Positions 24,816 through 34,434 of a stretch of DNA of 64,000 nucleotides are shown piece by piece. The DNA lies in contig NZ_JACRSE010000005.1 in NCBI RefSeq assembly GCF_014281055.1, positions 248,001 through 312,000 on the forward strand, in the 5' to 3' direction. This DNA is from Fluviispira vulneris. GTDB taxonomy: Bacteria; Bdellovibrionota_B; Oligoflexia; Silvanigrellales; Silvanigrellaceae. Each line of letters starts with the position of its first letter. The stretch's first letter is position 1. The position numbers were made by a program, and so were the translations under genes. The notes under the pieces were generated by a model, which saw nothing but the letters and a program-made list of their open reading frames with translations, was not told where the DNA came from and did not search any database.

Positions 24816-25793
24816 ATGCAAAATATTAAAAATATACTTTGTGTTACAGATCTTTCACAAGTATCGATCAATGCGGAATTAGCAGCAATGCGTCTCACTC
24901 AGATGTTTGATGCTAGAATGACAGTGCTCAGTTGTGGCCAACATTATTTACATGAACCAAATAAATTTTTAAATGATGATGTTGTTCAACCAAAAGATAA
25001 TATTGCGCAGAGTGAAGAATATAAAATTTTTTTAGAACAAAAAACATTGGAAACTCATGATCATTTTAAAAAAATTTCAGAAAGATTTCATGTGAAAATT
25101 CCTGAAAATATTGAATATAAAATTAAACTTGAAAATGAAGTCACTGCTACTATAGATATTTTGGAAGAGCAAAGCAATCACATTGATCTTATTATTGTTG
25201 GGAAACAGCAGAGTTCATTTTGGGAAAGAATATTATTTGGTTCTCCCGCAAAAGAAATCGCAATTGAATCTAAAGTTTCGACTTTAATTATGCCATCAAG
25301 TGAGGAGTGGAGCTCATGGGTTCCTATTGGGATTTTAGCCGCATCTGCTCTTAACGAAACAAGTGAGTTTGCAGAAGAAATGGCCGCATTATTTGCAGCA
25401 AAAGCAAACTGTCCACTTTTGCTATTACACGTTTTTGACTCCACAACGACCCATTTAGACATGAATATTTCCCATATTTTTCCAATTGATTATATTCCAT
25501 CACAAATTCAAACAGATACGATAGATGAAATCAAATCGCAAAAAACGGAAGAAATTAAAAAAATAAAACAAAATTTACAAAATAAAACTGGTTTTATGAA
25601 TATTAGCACTCAAATTGATGTCGGCAGAGTCGGTGACGATATTTTAAAACTTCTAAAAAAAGATAAAAATAAGAACTTGCTAATCATTGGAGCAAGAGGA
25701 GAAAGTGCATTGAAAAGATTTTTCTTAGGTAGTAAAACATCTTCGATTGAAGAAGCGTGTCTTGTTCCTCTTTTAGTAGCACAAAAAAATTAG
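24816..25793 (+). CDS. Universal stress protein with two Usp domains
   Basis: 325 residues formed by two UspA-type domains. The first starts NILCVTDLSQVS and ends in IIVGKQQSSFWERILFGSPAKEI...STLIMP. The second ends LLIIGARGESALKRFFLGSKT...VPLLVAQ, with the G-x-G-x9-G-S/T nucleotide-binding pattern. ATG at 24816 follows GGAG at five bases; a TTG at 24801 is less likely. It lies 35 bp after the receiver/TPR gene on the same strand, so co-transcription is possible. Confidence 0.9.
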   Translation: MQNIKNILCVTDLSQVSINAELAAMRLTQMFDARMTVLSCGQHYLHEPNKFLNDDVVQPKDNIAQSEEYKIFLEQKTLETHDHFKKISERFHVKIPENIEYKIKLENEVTATIDILEEQSNHIDLIIVGKQQSSFWERILFGSPAKEIAIESKVSTLIMPSSEEWSSWVPIGILAASALNETSEFAEEMAALFAAKANCPLLLLHVFDSTTTHLDMNISHIFPIDYIPSQIQTDTIDEIKSQKTEEIKKIKQNLQNKTGFMNISTQIDVGRVGDDILKLLKKDKNKNLLIIGARGESALKRFFLGSKTSSIEEACLVPLLVAQKN

Positions 25794-25878
25794 ATATAAA
25801 ATTTCATTTTTTTTTATGGCAATTATTTTTGAAATAATATACTCTTCACATTGACTTTATTGCACAAAGGAGTGTCTT

Positions 25879-26211
25879 ATGCCAATTCAAGTTGCAGCAC
25901 ATGGTTTCGAACTTACAACGCCACTAAAAGAAGCTTGTGAAGCAGAATCTAGAGACAAACTGCATTCAATTGCACTCAATCATATAAAAACTAAATGGAC
26001 TTTATCTATACAGCGGGAAGAACAAATTGCCCATTTAACTTGGGTTGATGGCGCATTTAATGGAGATGTTACAGTTAAATCAACTGATATGTATAACAGC
26101 ATTCACCAATGCGCAAAAAAGGCTGTGGAACAATTGAAAAAAAGCCATGCTAAGAAGCAAGATCACCATAAAGATTCCAGAAGTATTTTTTATGCACAAG
26201 ATACTGAGTAA
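25879..26211 (+). CDS. Short ribosome hibernation promoting factor (HPF/RaiA family)
   Basis: 110-residue S30AE-type protein that binds the ribosomal decoding region in stationary phase. It shows the family layout: beta strand IQVAAHGFELT, helix LKEACEAESRDKLHSI, then strands IAHLTWVDGAFNGDVTVKST and the helix MYNSIHQCAKKAVEQLKK. The C-terminal dimerisation domain of long HPF is absent. AAAGGAG lies before the ATG. HflX, encoded at 3910-5331, is known to rescue hibernating ribosomes. Confidence 0.88.
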   Translation: MPIQVAAHGFELTTPLKEACEAESRDKLHSIALNHIKTKWTLSIQREEQIAHLTWVDGAFNGDVTVKSTDMYNSIHQCAKKAVEQLKKSHAKKQDHHKDSRSIFYAQDTE

Positions 26212-26232
26212 TATTTCTAATATATCTTAATA

Positions 26233-26275
26233 ATAAAAACTCAAAATATTTATTTATTTTGAGTTTTTATTTTTT
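26233..26275. terminator. Bidirectional terminator between hpf-like and rhomboid genes
   Basis: AAAAACTCAAAATA (26235-26248) pairs with TATTTTGAGTTTTT (26255-26268), followed by a T-rich tail. The stop codon of the minus-strand rhomboid gene (26267-26269) overlaps its right arm. Confidence 0.85.
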
Positions 26276-27604
26276 CTCTGCTAAATTTAAAATTGATAAT
26301 ATCTGATTTATTCCTTGAGTATCATCTGCTAAATGAAATGATTCTATCCCTTTTAAAGCATATTCATCATTTGCTAAATTAAGTGAATAAGCACATTCAT
26401 ATAATTTACCTGAAATCTGGAAAAAGCCTAAGGTCATGTAAAGGGCAGCGGGTTTAGCACAAATTTCTGAAATATTTTTTTTACTATAACTCTTTTTATG
26501 GCCATATTTTTGCATACTTTCTGTTACTTTGCGATCCTGTTTCGCCAGTTCAATTGCGGTTTTGAGTTGTTCCTTGTTGTTAGCAGAGGAAAATTGTTCA
26601 GAACCGAAGCCTTCTTTACTTAAAGAGTATAAAACTTCATATAAATTCAATGCTGCAAAAAAATACCCATTTTCATGTAAATAAATTGCATCATTCTGCA
26701 TATTTTCAGGATTGGTTTCTTCATTCTGTGAAACAAGAATATCTTCGTACTGAGGTAAATCCTCATATGACATGACCATATTTTTATTTTCTGAAGCACT
26801 CTCTATGGCTTTACCATAGATGATTTGATATTTTTTAATATTAAAAAATGCCATTAAGAACAATATATTTAATAGAATAATACCTATATAATATATTTGA
26901 TGTCTTTCAAAAAAATTTTTCTTTAATTGCACTGAATTTGCTGACGACAAAATAAATTTTAAATTCCATTTATGCCTTGTCGTTAAAGCAAATCCAAAAA
27001 GAATTCCAGCAAGCGATCCGCCTAAATGAGCAGCCCAGTCAAAAATTGGAATTGAAAAACCAAAAATAATATTTAATACTAAGTTTACTAACAAAACTCT
27101 ACCAAACTGCATTCCCTGAGTAGGTCGCTTAAATTGTTTTGACAGTCTTTCTTCATATTTTTGAATAATAAATAAACATAATAACAAACCAAATAAACTA
27201 CCCGATGCACCAACAGATAAATGTGGCAACAAAGCAAAGCTGCAAAAATTTCCAGTTATACCTGCAACAAGATAAAGAATAAATAAATTGCGCGGTCCAG
27301 CTATCATTTCAAAAATTCGACCAATAGACCATAGGCCAAACATATTAACAAGAAGATGCACGAGATTTGCATGCATAAAAATTGGAAAAAAAAGTCTTTG
27401 TAATTGTCCAGAAGCTATCAAACCATTTTCTTTAGCTCCATAAGCAACCAACAGATCGTAGCCTGGTCCTTGAACTATTTTTGTTAAAATATTTCCAGAC
27501 TGGGAGCAAATAAAAAGATAATATATGATATTAATAGCAACGATCGTAAAGCTAGCTAAACTATATTTTCTAAATAAAAACCTTCTTCTATTCTTACTTA
27601 TCAT
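26267..27604 (-). CDS. Rhomboid family intramembrane serine protease
   Basis: 445 residues. The membrane core has the H-x-x-x-N type motif HANLVHLLVNMFGLW, the catalytic Ser in SVGASGSLFG (Ser about 134) and the catalytic His in DWAAHLGGSLAG. Six hydrophobic segments span about residues 15-210, with another near 235-255. The C-terminal 190 residues are soluble, helical and TPR-like (IYLHENGYFFAALNLYEVLY, CAKPAALYMTLGFFQ), an unusual extension for a rhomboid. The ribosome binding site is weak. Substrates are unknown. Confidence 0.88.
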   Translation of the reverse strand: MISKNRRRFLFRKYSLASFTIVAINIIYYLFICSQSGNILTKIVQGPGYDLLVAYGAKENGLIASGQLQRLFFPIFMHANLVHLLVNMFGLWSIGRIFEMIAGPRNLFILYLVAGITGNFCSFALLPHLSVGASGSLFGLLLCLFIIQKYEERLSKQFKRPTQGMQFGRVLLVNLVLNIIFGFSIPIFDWAAHLGGSLAGILFGFALTTRHKWNLKFILSSANSVQLKKNFFERHQIYYIGIILLNILFLMAFFNIKKYQIIYGKAIESASENKNMVMSYEDLPQYEDILVSQNEETNPENMQNDAIYLHENGYFFAALNLYEVLYSLSKEGFGSEQFSSANNKEQLKTAIELAKQDRKVTESMQKYGHKKSYSKKNISEICAKPAALYMTLGFFQISGKLYECAYSLNLANDEYALKGIESFHLADDTQGINQILSILNLAEKK

Positions 27605-27635
27605 AAATAACTTTCCACAGCTGATATAAAACGTA

Positions 27636-28628
27636 TCAATAATATTCTTTTAGAATTTCATTCATAAAATGTTTTGCATTTTTATTTTTACTTTTCCTCA
27701 TAACAGACTTGAGTTCAGAAACAAAGTAATCTATCGTCTGTCTATTTCCATGATACCATGCATAACTTATACTATTTATATTTGTTCCGGTCTCATGCAC
27801 TGTATTCATAAATTGTTCTCGAATAAATTCATATTTTACTTCATTTTCTCTAAATAATTTACAAAAACTTTCGAGCGTTTTATCCAATTTATCTTTGGAA
27901 ATTATTTTTAAAACGTTTCTATTTTCTAATAAATTTTTATTAATAATCAAACCCAATAATAGATTGGTTATAAATTTTGCTTTTTCTCTCATAAAAATTT
28001 CATTATCATAAATACATGAATAAAAAAGTTGTGGAAAAATAATATTTGAGTCAATAAATTCGTTTTTATAAGTTCCATAAAAAATTTTATTTCCACCTGT
28101 ATTCTTCACTAGAGTTCCTTTCTCATCGTGAGTACGCATATATCCTGCAATTAATAAAGCTCTTATTACTTGAATCGTTATGGCTACCTTTTTACTTAAT
28201 TTTAATTGAAAATTCTCGATCTTCTTCTTATCAATAAGTCCATTGTTCAAAAAAATAATTGTAATTATCTTCTCTTCAACTATTTCTTTGGATATCAATA
28301 AAATATATTCAAAAACTCGATCAGAAAACTCAGGTGGTAACGTGACGTAAAAATAAATATTCGAACTTTTTATTTTGGAAGAAACAATATGTGGGATTTC
28401 ACTTAGCAACATAACTTGCAAATCTTCTTGCATTCTTGTCCCATCGACATATTCAATTGTGAGAGGATGAACTGTCCGAGATTTGCTCAGGATAAAAAGC
28501 GAATCTTGAGGAAATGCAATTTTGAGAGTGTGGGCTAAAAATAACCCTACAGCACCCGCGCCAACGACTATGCGACATTTTGAATTATGCAAATTTACAA
28601 TTTCTTTCCGCTCAGTCCTCAAAAGCAC
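27636..28628 (-). CDS. Ketopantoate reductase (ApbA/PanE)-like protein
   Basis: 330 residues with an N-terminal Rossmann motif (CRIVVGAGAVGLFLAHTL) for NADP and a helical C-terminal domain. The order of elements resembles 2-dehydropantoate 2-reductase, including an IIFLNNGL strand where PanE has its NG motif. Conservation is weak, and the Lys and Glu of the active site cannot be assigned safely. Other 6-phosphogluconate-dehydrogenase-like reductases are possible. GTG start at 28628 with AGGAG seven bases upstream. Divergent from prmA. Confidence 0.65.
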   Translation of the reverse strand: MLLRTERKEIVNLHNSKCRIVVGAGAVGLFLAHTLKIAFPQDSLFILSKSRTVHPLTIEYVDGTRMQEDLQVMLLSEIPHIVSSKIKSSNIYFYVTLPPEFSDRVFEYILLISKEIVEEKIITIIFLNNGLIDKKKIENFQLKLSKKVAITIQVIRALLIAGYMRTHDEKGTLVKNTGGNKIFYGTYKNEFIDSNIIFPQLFYSCIYDNEIFMREKAKFITNLLLGLIINKNLLENRNVLKIISKDKLDKTLESFCKLFRENEVKYEFIREQFMNTVHETGTNINSISYAWYHGNRQTIDYFVSELKSVMRKSKNKNAKHFMNEILKEYY

Positions 28629-28812
28629 TTCAATTCTCCTACAAAACAGAGTATGGCAGACTCTGATATTGATGAGGGATACGAATAATCTACACTCAAG
28701 AGCTATAACACAAAATTTTGCAAAGAATGGCTCACTTGTTCATACTTCTCCAGCGAAGTTCAGAACAAGCATAGATACACTTATCAAACCAAATGAAAGG
28801 CCTAAGATCTCA

Positions 28813-29739
28813 ATGACTGAAAAAAACGATATTTGCTATGAGTTAAAGATAAATATCAGTGAGGAATATAAAGATATTCTTGCAGAATTATTTGCTGAGC
28901 TCGATATTCATGATTTTGTCTTAGGGACATTAGAATGCGATGTCGAAGCCGAATACAACCCACTGGACCCCAAACATGATTATTATTCCGAATTAGCTCA
29001 TAATATTCCTGTTATTTTATATAACAATGATAAAGAATATCTGCTCTCTATTCAAAGCGCATTGATGCATTTATTTCCAAAGGTAAATATCCCATTCGAT
29101 GAAAAGACTTTTATGATTCAAGAATTGGCGGATCAAGACTGGAAAGAAAGCTGGAAAGAATCTTTCCGCCCTATTTTTGTACAAAATATATTTGCTATCA
29201 TTCCTCCTTGGGAACAAAGTAAAAGTTTCACGCAAAAACATAAAATTATCATAGATCCTGGAATGGCTTTTGGCACTGGACAACATGAAACCACTCGCTT
29301 GTGTTTAGAGACCATGCTCAATTATAAAATTCCAAAAAAAGTACTCGATGTTGGAACAGGCAGCGGTATATTGGCCATAGCAGCACAGAAGTTAGGAGCT
29401 GAATTTATTTTTGCCAATGATCTCGATCCCGATTGCATGCGCATTGCTGAAGACAATGCTCAAACAAACAATGCAGTAGGTATCCAGTTCACCAACACAC
29501 CCATTGAAGATATAAAAGAAACCGATTTCGCTTTGATTATTGCCAACATTCAAAGCAGACCTTTAAAAGCTATAATGCCCTCTATTAGGGAGCATATCGC
29601 AGATAAAGGAATTGTTATTTTATCTGGTATACTTGTATCTGAGCGAGAGGACTTTCTCGCTTATCTTGCAGAGAAAAATATGAACTTCCTCGCAACCCAC
29701 ACTATGGGCGATTGGTGCTCAATAGTTTGCACCAAATAA
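28813..29739 (+). CDS. prmA: Ribosomal protein L11 methyltransferase
   Basis: Trimethylates ribosomal protein L11 with S-adenosylmethionine. The N-terminal ferredoxin-like domain (ICYELKINISEEYKDILAEL...) is followed by the catalytic domain with IDPGMAFGTGQHETTRLCLE, the SAM motif VLDVGTGSGILAIAAQKLGA and the IIANI motif. ATG at 28813 gives 308 residues, close to the family size; the frame is open upstream but those codons overlap the divergent reductase gene. The ribosome site is weak. Confidence 0.93.
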   Translation: MTEKNDICYELKINISEEYKDILAELFAELDIHDFVLGTLECDVEAEYNPLDPKHDYYSELAHNIPVILYNNDKEYLLSIQSALMHLFPKVNIPFDEKTFMIQELADQDWKESWKESFRPIFVQNIFAIIPPWEQSKSFTQKHKIIIDPGMAFGTGQHETTRLCLETMLNYKIPKKVLDVGTGSGILAIAAQKLGAEFIFANDLDPDCMRIAEDNAQTNNAVGIQFTNTPIEDIKETDFALIIANIQSRPLKAIMPSIREHIADKGIVILSGILVSEREDFLAYLAEKNMNFLATHTMGDWCSIVCTK

Positions 29740-29811
29740 CTGCAAACACTGAGGATGATGTTTCATTCACAGACTGCGATGATTTTCGTCGCACAAAATA
29801 GGAAAACAGGA

Positions 29812-31023
29812 ATGTCCGATTATCAATTCGATGTCGCTCTCATTGGTTCTGGCCCCTATGCTTGTTTCACCGCACTCTTATTAGCTGAACAAAATATGTC
29901 GGTGGGACTTATTATTCCCGAAAATTCACTCCCCATCGATTCCTTCTTATCCTCACTCAGTGCCTGTTGGCCAACTCTGAATGACCCACCCACGCGGGCG
30001 GACGTGGCGCATGGGCACGATGTTGCTCTGTATCTCAATGATTTTTGCAGCAAAGGCGTTCATTTTTTTCAAGAAAAACTGCTTCCTTTGCTGGGTGATG
30101 GAGAGAATTGGCTTGCAAGCAAATGCCTGAGAATAGGTTTGAAAGATTTTGAAAAAGAAGAGCTTGTCACAGCCCAAAAACTTGGTTTCTCTCTCCAGAA
30201 AACTGCTCAGGATGGTGTCTATCTTGAAAATGAAAAAGCACTGCTATGCAAAGATAAAAAATTATTGCAAAAAAATATTATAAGTGCTTTGAATAAATTT
30301 AAAGTAACAGTCATTCCTTCAAAAGCTATACAATTAAAAGAAACTCAAAACAAATGCATTATTGAACTCAATAATAAAAAAACAATTGAGAGCGAAGTTG
30401 TTGTTCTTGGAAATGGCTTAGAAATTGCAAAATTAATCGCTAAATTTGAAAAATATCTTATCCCTATGAGCGATTGTTTATACGAATATGAAGCAGAGAC
30501 AGATAAAAAAATTCCTATTGAACCTATTTCATTTCGCGCTTCCAATGGACATATTTGCGGAACATTTATTCAAAATGAAGATAAAGTTACTTTAAGAATT
30601 TCTGGTCCTCGCTTTTTACTTCCAGGAGCAGGGGCGGGTATTAACTTAACAGAGACTAAAATTCCCGATAAAACTTTTATAAATATTGAAAAATTTCAAC
30701 AGGAAATTGTTTTTCCTATTTTTGCAAAAGAACTTAGTTTTACTTCTGTAAATGATTTTCAAAATACTTTTAAATTTAACTTAACAACAAAAAAAATATT
30801 AGCTGACTGTTACCCCTGTGACGAACTTCCCTTACTGGGAGAATATGGAAAATTAGGTCGTGTTCTAGGCAACACGGGCTGGCTTGCCACAGGATTTCCT
30901 GCGGGCGCATGGGCAGCAAAAATCACCACCGATCTTATTTTAAATGAAAAAAGCCCTGACCTACATCCAAGACTGCGCCCCCGCAGATTGCAGACAGCAT
31001 TTATTAAAAAGCATAATGACTAG
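29812..31023 (+). CDS. FAD-dependent oxidoreductase (DAO-like)
   Basis: 403 residues. The N-terminal dinucleotide motif (VALIGSGPYACFTALLLAEQ) and the C-terminal FAD-contact motif (GNTGWLATGFPAGAWAAKI) show a two-part FAD domain like D-amino acid oxidases and dehydrogenases. The substrate domain between is not recognisable. ATG at 29812 follows AGGAAAACAGGA; an upstream ATG at 29755 has no spaced site. It lies 72 bp after prmA. Its last bases overlap the start of a truncated EamA fragment, and its 3' end has a decayed copy at 34435-34500. Confidence 0.75.
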   Translation: MSDYQFDVALIGSGPYACFTALLLAEQNMSVGLIIPENSLPIDSFLSSLSACWPTLNDPPTRADVAHGHDVALYLNDFCSKGVHFFQEKLLPLLGDGENWLASKCLRIGLKDFEKEELVTAQKLGFSLQKTAQDGVYLENEKALLCKDKKLLQKNIISALNKFKVTVIPSKAIQLKETQNKCIIELNNKKTIESEVVVLGNGLEIAKLIAKFEKYLIPMSDCLYEYEAETDKKIPIEPISFRASNGHICGTFIQNEDKVTLRISGPRFLLPGAGAGINLTETKIPDKTFINIEKFQQEIVFPIFAKELSFTSVNDFQNTFKFNLTTKKILADCYPCDELPLLGEYGKLGRVLGNTGWLATGFPAGAWAAKITTDLILNEKSPDLHPRLRPRRLQTAFIKKHND

Positions 31024-31202
31024 TGTTTTCTTTACTCATACCTTTATTTGGTTTTTTAACTTCCCATATTATTTTTAATGAAGATGTGGGTTTCTATAAA
31101 ATTTTAGCTACGATATTTATATTAATAGGTATTTATTTACTTGTTTTTGGAGTAAAAACAAAAGAAAAAATAGCAAAATTATTCAAACCTAAGTATTTTT
31201 AA
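31023..31202 (+). pseudogene. C-terminal remnant of an EamA/DMT exporter
   Basis: A 59-codon frame reads SLLIPLFGFLTSHIIFNED, then the last membrane segment ILATIFILIGIYLLVFGVK and a basic tail. This is the typical end of a drug/metabolite (EamA) transporter: penultimate segment, short loop with the conserved acidic residue, final segment. The first eight segments are missing and there is no ribosome binding site. The fragment begins exactly at the oxidoreductase stop, so it marks an old rearrangement breakpoint. Confidence 0.65.
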
Positions 31203-31325
31203 TCATAGATTATATATATTTTTTATAAGAGCTAAAGATAGACGTTTTTTTGCTCAGTATTAGCGGCATAAAATTTAGAAATTCTTTACGCATAAATATC
31301 TTAAATCATATGATAAAAATAGATT

Positions 31326-32273
31326 TTAAAGTTTAAATATAAAAATATCATTATAATATTTATCATTACTCCGTTTTAATTGCATAGAGTAAAATGTTTT
31401 TTGATAATTTCTTGAATTACATTTTAATAACAAAAATTTATTAGACTCAGAGCATTCATCAAATATATATTTTGAAGCCTTTATATATGGATAAACCAAA
31501 GCATCATTATCAATAATATTTATAAAATTCGTATCAAACTTTTTTGTATTTGAAATGAACTTAAAAGTGAACTCCGTTTCATTTAGGCTATTCTGATTAG
31601 ATACTGTTAAATTATTAATTAAATTATAAATTAAATCTGGATTTATTGAAATAAATTCACTCTGAATAGAATCTAACCAATATTTAAGTAGTTTTGCAGA
31701 GTCTAAATTTAATTTCTGAGTTATAGATTTAAATGTTTTATCCAAGATATTTCCATACCTAACGTCATATGAAACATTTTGCAATTTATAACTTAAATAT
31801 TCATTCAATCCTAAGCTAATATATAATGGATCGTTTAATAAAGGAGATTTACGACAATTTTCAAAGTTATCATTTGTATATTTATTAAAAGAATCTGACA
31901 GATTTTGTATTTGTGTATTCGTTAAATTCTTGAAGTCAGTATTACTGAAATAAGCCATAAGTGGAATTCTATTTCCAAAATCTAAGCTGTTAAACCAGTC
32001 TGTAAAACATCCCGTGGTAGTTTCATAGCTATTTTTTTTAATATCATAATAAAGATTCAAATTCTCATATCTTAAATTCTTGTCTATAGTTTTAGTTTTT
32101 AATAACAACCATGAATTAATTATTTCAATTTCATTATTAGAAAAACTACCTTCTGTAGGGCTAAATGTAAATACCCCTACTTCTTTTTGCAAAAATGTAC
32201 CTTTTATACTTTCTATTTGTGCTGAAACATATTGTCCATAGAGCAATGAAAGTAGTACCAATATTTTTTTCAT
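31326..32273 (-). CDS. Secreted protein of unknown function (315 aa)
   Basis: Signal peptide MKKILVLLSLLYGQYVSA with a likely cut before QIES. The mature part is rich in Asn, Ser, Leu and Tyr, with five Cys (for example in TGCFTDWF, ENCRKS, DECSES and LKCNS), suggesting disulfides outside the cytoplasm. No domain is recognised. It is the second of two minus-strand secreted-protein genes with a hairpin between them. Base composition is as AT-rich as the surroundings. Confidence 0.75.
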   Translation of the reverse strand: MKKILVLLSLLYGQYVSAQIESIKGTFLQKEVGVFTFSPTEGSFSNNEIEIINSWLLLKTKTIDKNLRYENLNLYYDIKKNSYETTTGCFTDWFNSLDFGNRIPLMAYFSNTDFKNLTNTQIQNLSDSFNKYTNDNFENCRKSPLLNDPLYISLGLNEYLSYKLQNVSYDVRYGNILDKTFKSITQKLNLDSAKLLKYWLDSIQSEFISINPDLIYNLINNLTVSNQNSLNETEFTFKFISNTKKFDTNFINIIDNDALVYPYIKASKYIFDECSESNKFLLLKCNSRNYQKTFYSMQLKRSNDKYYNDIFIFKL

Positions 32274-32293
32274 AATCTCCTCAAATATAAATA

Positions 32294-32323
32294 GATAAAA
32301 ATGAAATTTATTTCATTTTTATC
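32294..32323 (-). terminator. Hairpin between two secreted-protein genes
   Basis: A perfect 14-base inverted repeat (32294-32307 and 32310-32323) rich in A and T. On the minus strand it lies after the 565-residue protein gene and before the 315-residue one. It may end the first transcript; the T run after it is short. Confidence 0.5.
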
Positions 32324-32358
32324 TTAAGTTCATTTCATTTATTATTTTTTCTTTAGTA

Positions 32359-34056
32359 TTAGAAACTACCTGGTAAAATGTCTCCATTTTGATCCACTGG
32401 AGCTCTATCGTTCCTTCTTTCACCACATTGAACCGCATCAGACACACCTGAACAAGCAGTAGATTTTGCCGCTTGTTGTGCTGCATCGGTTAATGGAACT
32501 GCTAAGGTTTGTTGCTCTGGAGTACAAGTTTTATATGCTTTAATTTTTGTGTTCCACACATAACAAATGTCAGCTGCGATAGGAATTTCTGCTTTCGTAC
32601 TTCCTGTTTCAATAATTTCTTTATGAATTTTTACATTTGATAGCATATTAACATTTTGAATATTTGTATGCCAATAAAAATTGGAAGCTGCTGAAAATGC
32701 ACTGACAAATGCTCCAACCCATCCACTTCTCGTAAAGGCTGCAAATACATTTTGAAAACCTGAATTCGCTCCTGAATGTCTATTATTTTGCACATCTCTT
32801 TGCACGGACTCCCAATATGCTTTCTTATCTTCAGCAGCAAGAAGCGTTTTCTTAATTTGCAAACTTGTTAGCTCAGCATCTAACGCTTTTAGAACCCCAT
32901 ATGACGCTGAATTTATATCGCCACTGATAAGATTCATTTTACATCCACCCGTACTCGTATCTGTTCCGTCCATATTCATAGTGACGTCATTATTATAGAC
33001 AACAAGTCCATCTCGAACATCAGCCCTACCTTTTAAAGACCATCCTGTACTAAAGTCACAATTCAAGATCGCATGAAAGGGTTCGAGTTTGAGTGAAGTT
33101 GTTGCATTTAAAGAAACAGGTAAAATAAATGGACCATTTCTTCTTGCAAAAGCTAGTGAACCAGCGACTGTTAGATCAAAATTTATGGTTGAACCTGTAA
33201 AATTTCCTCCTCCTCCCATTTTTAAATAGAGGGGAGTTCCGTTACTTAGAGTTTTTTTCCCAGAAGAGTCATAAACTAATTCAGTTAGAGGTTTGAAAGT
33301 AATTTTATCGACTGGTAATAATGATATTTTTATATTTGGCGCATATTTTGTTTTATAAATTCTAATATAATTTATTTCATCACTGGAAAACCCAGCAATA
33401 ATATTTGAAGTTAAAGAACCTCCATTCGACGAAACTATTTGAGCTGTGGTTTCACGAATTCTATAATTTGTTGTTTCAATTGGCTCATTATCAGGGAGGC
33501 TAAATGGAAAGCCTGCATATGAAAATAAATCAGATATTTTATTATTCATTGTTTTAACTAATCCAACTGGTAATAAACTCGTATACTGATTATTTTTAAT
33601 ATTAATTGCATTCAGTTTATCTTCTGCCTCTTTCAGGTAGATTTTAAATCTATCTATTTTATCTTGATTATTTTCTCGTTTTGCTGCATCCAGTGCGAGT
33701 TGCCACTGATCTCTTGAATTTAATGCCGTAAAGTATTCATCAACTATAATGCTACTTTTCTTGTCTGATATTTCTTTTATTTGCGAATAACTTGAAACAG
33801 ATTCTACATTATTTGTATAGGAAAGTGAGCCGTCTTCATAATTAACCGCTTTAAATTTTGGAACATAATAGTATTGATTCGGATCGCTTGAATCTTGATG
33901 AACCGAGAGACCTACAATAAAATTTATTGCCAATTTATCAGCCTCATCCATTTTTATATTTGTTGGCAATGGCAGTGAGGTTGTTTCGAACTTTGGTATT
34001 GCAAAAGACAAAGTCGGTATTAAAGCAAATATAGAACAAAACGTATAAAGCTTCAT
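32359..34056 (-). CDS. Large secreted protein of unknown function (565 aa)
   Basis: Signal peptide MKLYTFCSIFALIPTLSFA followed by a long mature part. A helical, charged stretch lies at about residues 110-155 (QWQLALDAAKRENNQDKIDRFKI region). Then comes a beta-rich, Gly/Ser/Thr-rich middle (GGGGNFTGSTINFDLTVAGS, SLNATTSLKLEPF) and a C-terminal part with four or more Cys (DICYVW, KTCTPEQ, TACSGV, VQCGER). AGGAG is present upstream of the ATG. I do not recognise a family; the layout would suit a surface or outer-membrane-associated protein. Confidence 0.78.
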   Translation of the reverse strand: MKLYTFCSIFALIPTLSFAIPKFETTSLPLPTNIKMDEADKLAINFIVGLSVHQDSSDPNQYYYVPKFKAVNYEDGSLSYTNNVESVSSYSQIKEISDKKSSIIVDEYFTALNSRDQWQLALDAAKRENNQDKIDRFKIYLKEAEDKLNAINIKNNQYTSLLPVGLVKTMNNKISDLFSYAGFPFSLPDNEPIETTNYRIRETTAQIVSSNGGSLTSNIIAGFSSDEINYIRIYKTKYAPNIKISLLPVDKITFKPLTELVYDSSGKKTLSNGTPLYLKMGGGGNFTGSTINFDLTVAGSLAFARRNGPFILPVSLNATTSLKLEPFHAILNCDFSTGWSLKGRADVRDGLVVYNNDVTMNMDGTDTSTGGCKMNLISGDINSASYGVLKALDAELTSLQIKKTLLAAEDKKAYWESVQRDVQNNRHSGANSGFQNVFAAFTRSGWVGAFVSAFSAASNFYWHTNIQNVNMLSNVKIHKEIIETGSTKAEIPIAADICYVWNTKIKAYKTCTPEQQTLAVPLTDAAQQAAKSTACSGVSDAVQCGERRNDRAPVDQNGDILPGSF

Positions 34057-34333
34057 TCGAGGCTCTCCTATAAATTTTTAAAATAAAACTGTGAGTAGAT
34101 CATGCTATTGATGAAACAAAATTTGTCAACTAAGAAGATATGATTTATATAAATAAAATGGGGAAAAAATATTTTATAATTAATATAATTTTTTTTATTT
34201 AAAATTTAATATTTTAAAACTTATTTTTAATTTATCAATGACTATATACTAGAATAGTTTTAAATAAATGTAAGTGAAGCATACTTGATATAAATGAACA
34301 GGATTAAAATCAAGACAAAGGATTATTATAGAA

Positions 34334-34372
34334 TCTGAGTGTAAAACAATATTTTATTGTTTTACACTCAGA
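34334..34372. repeat. Long perfect inverted repeat
   Basis: 17-bp arms (34334-34350 and 34356-34372, TCTGAGTGTAAAACAAT and its complement) around an ATTTT loop. No T tract follows, so it does not look like a simple terminator. It may be an operator or the scar of a lost mobile element. Confidence 0.6.
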
Positions 34373-34434
34373 CTCACCAAACGATTCTCCTTTAGTGAAT
34401 GAGCGATAAAATCTTCTGCACCTTGTGCTTGCAA

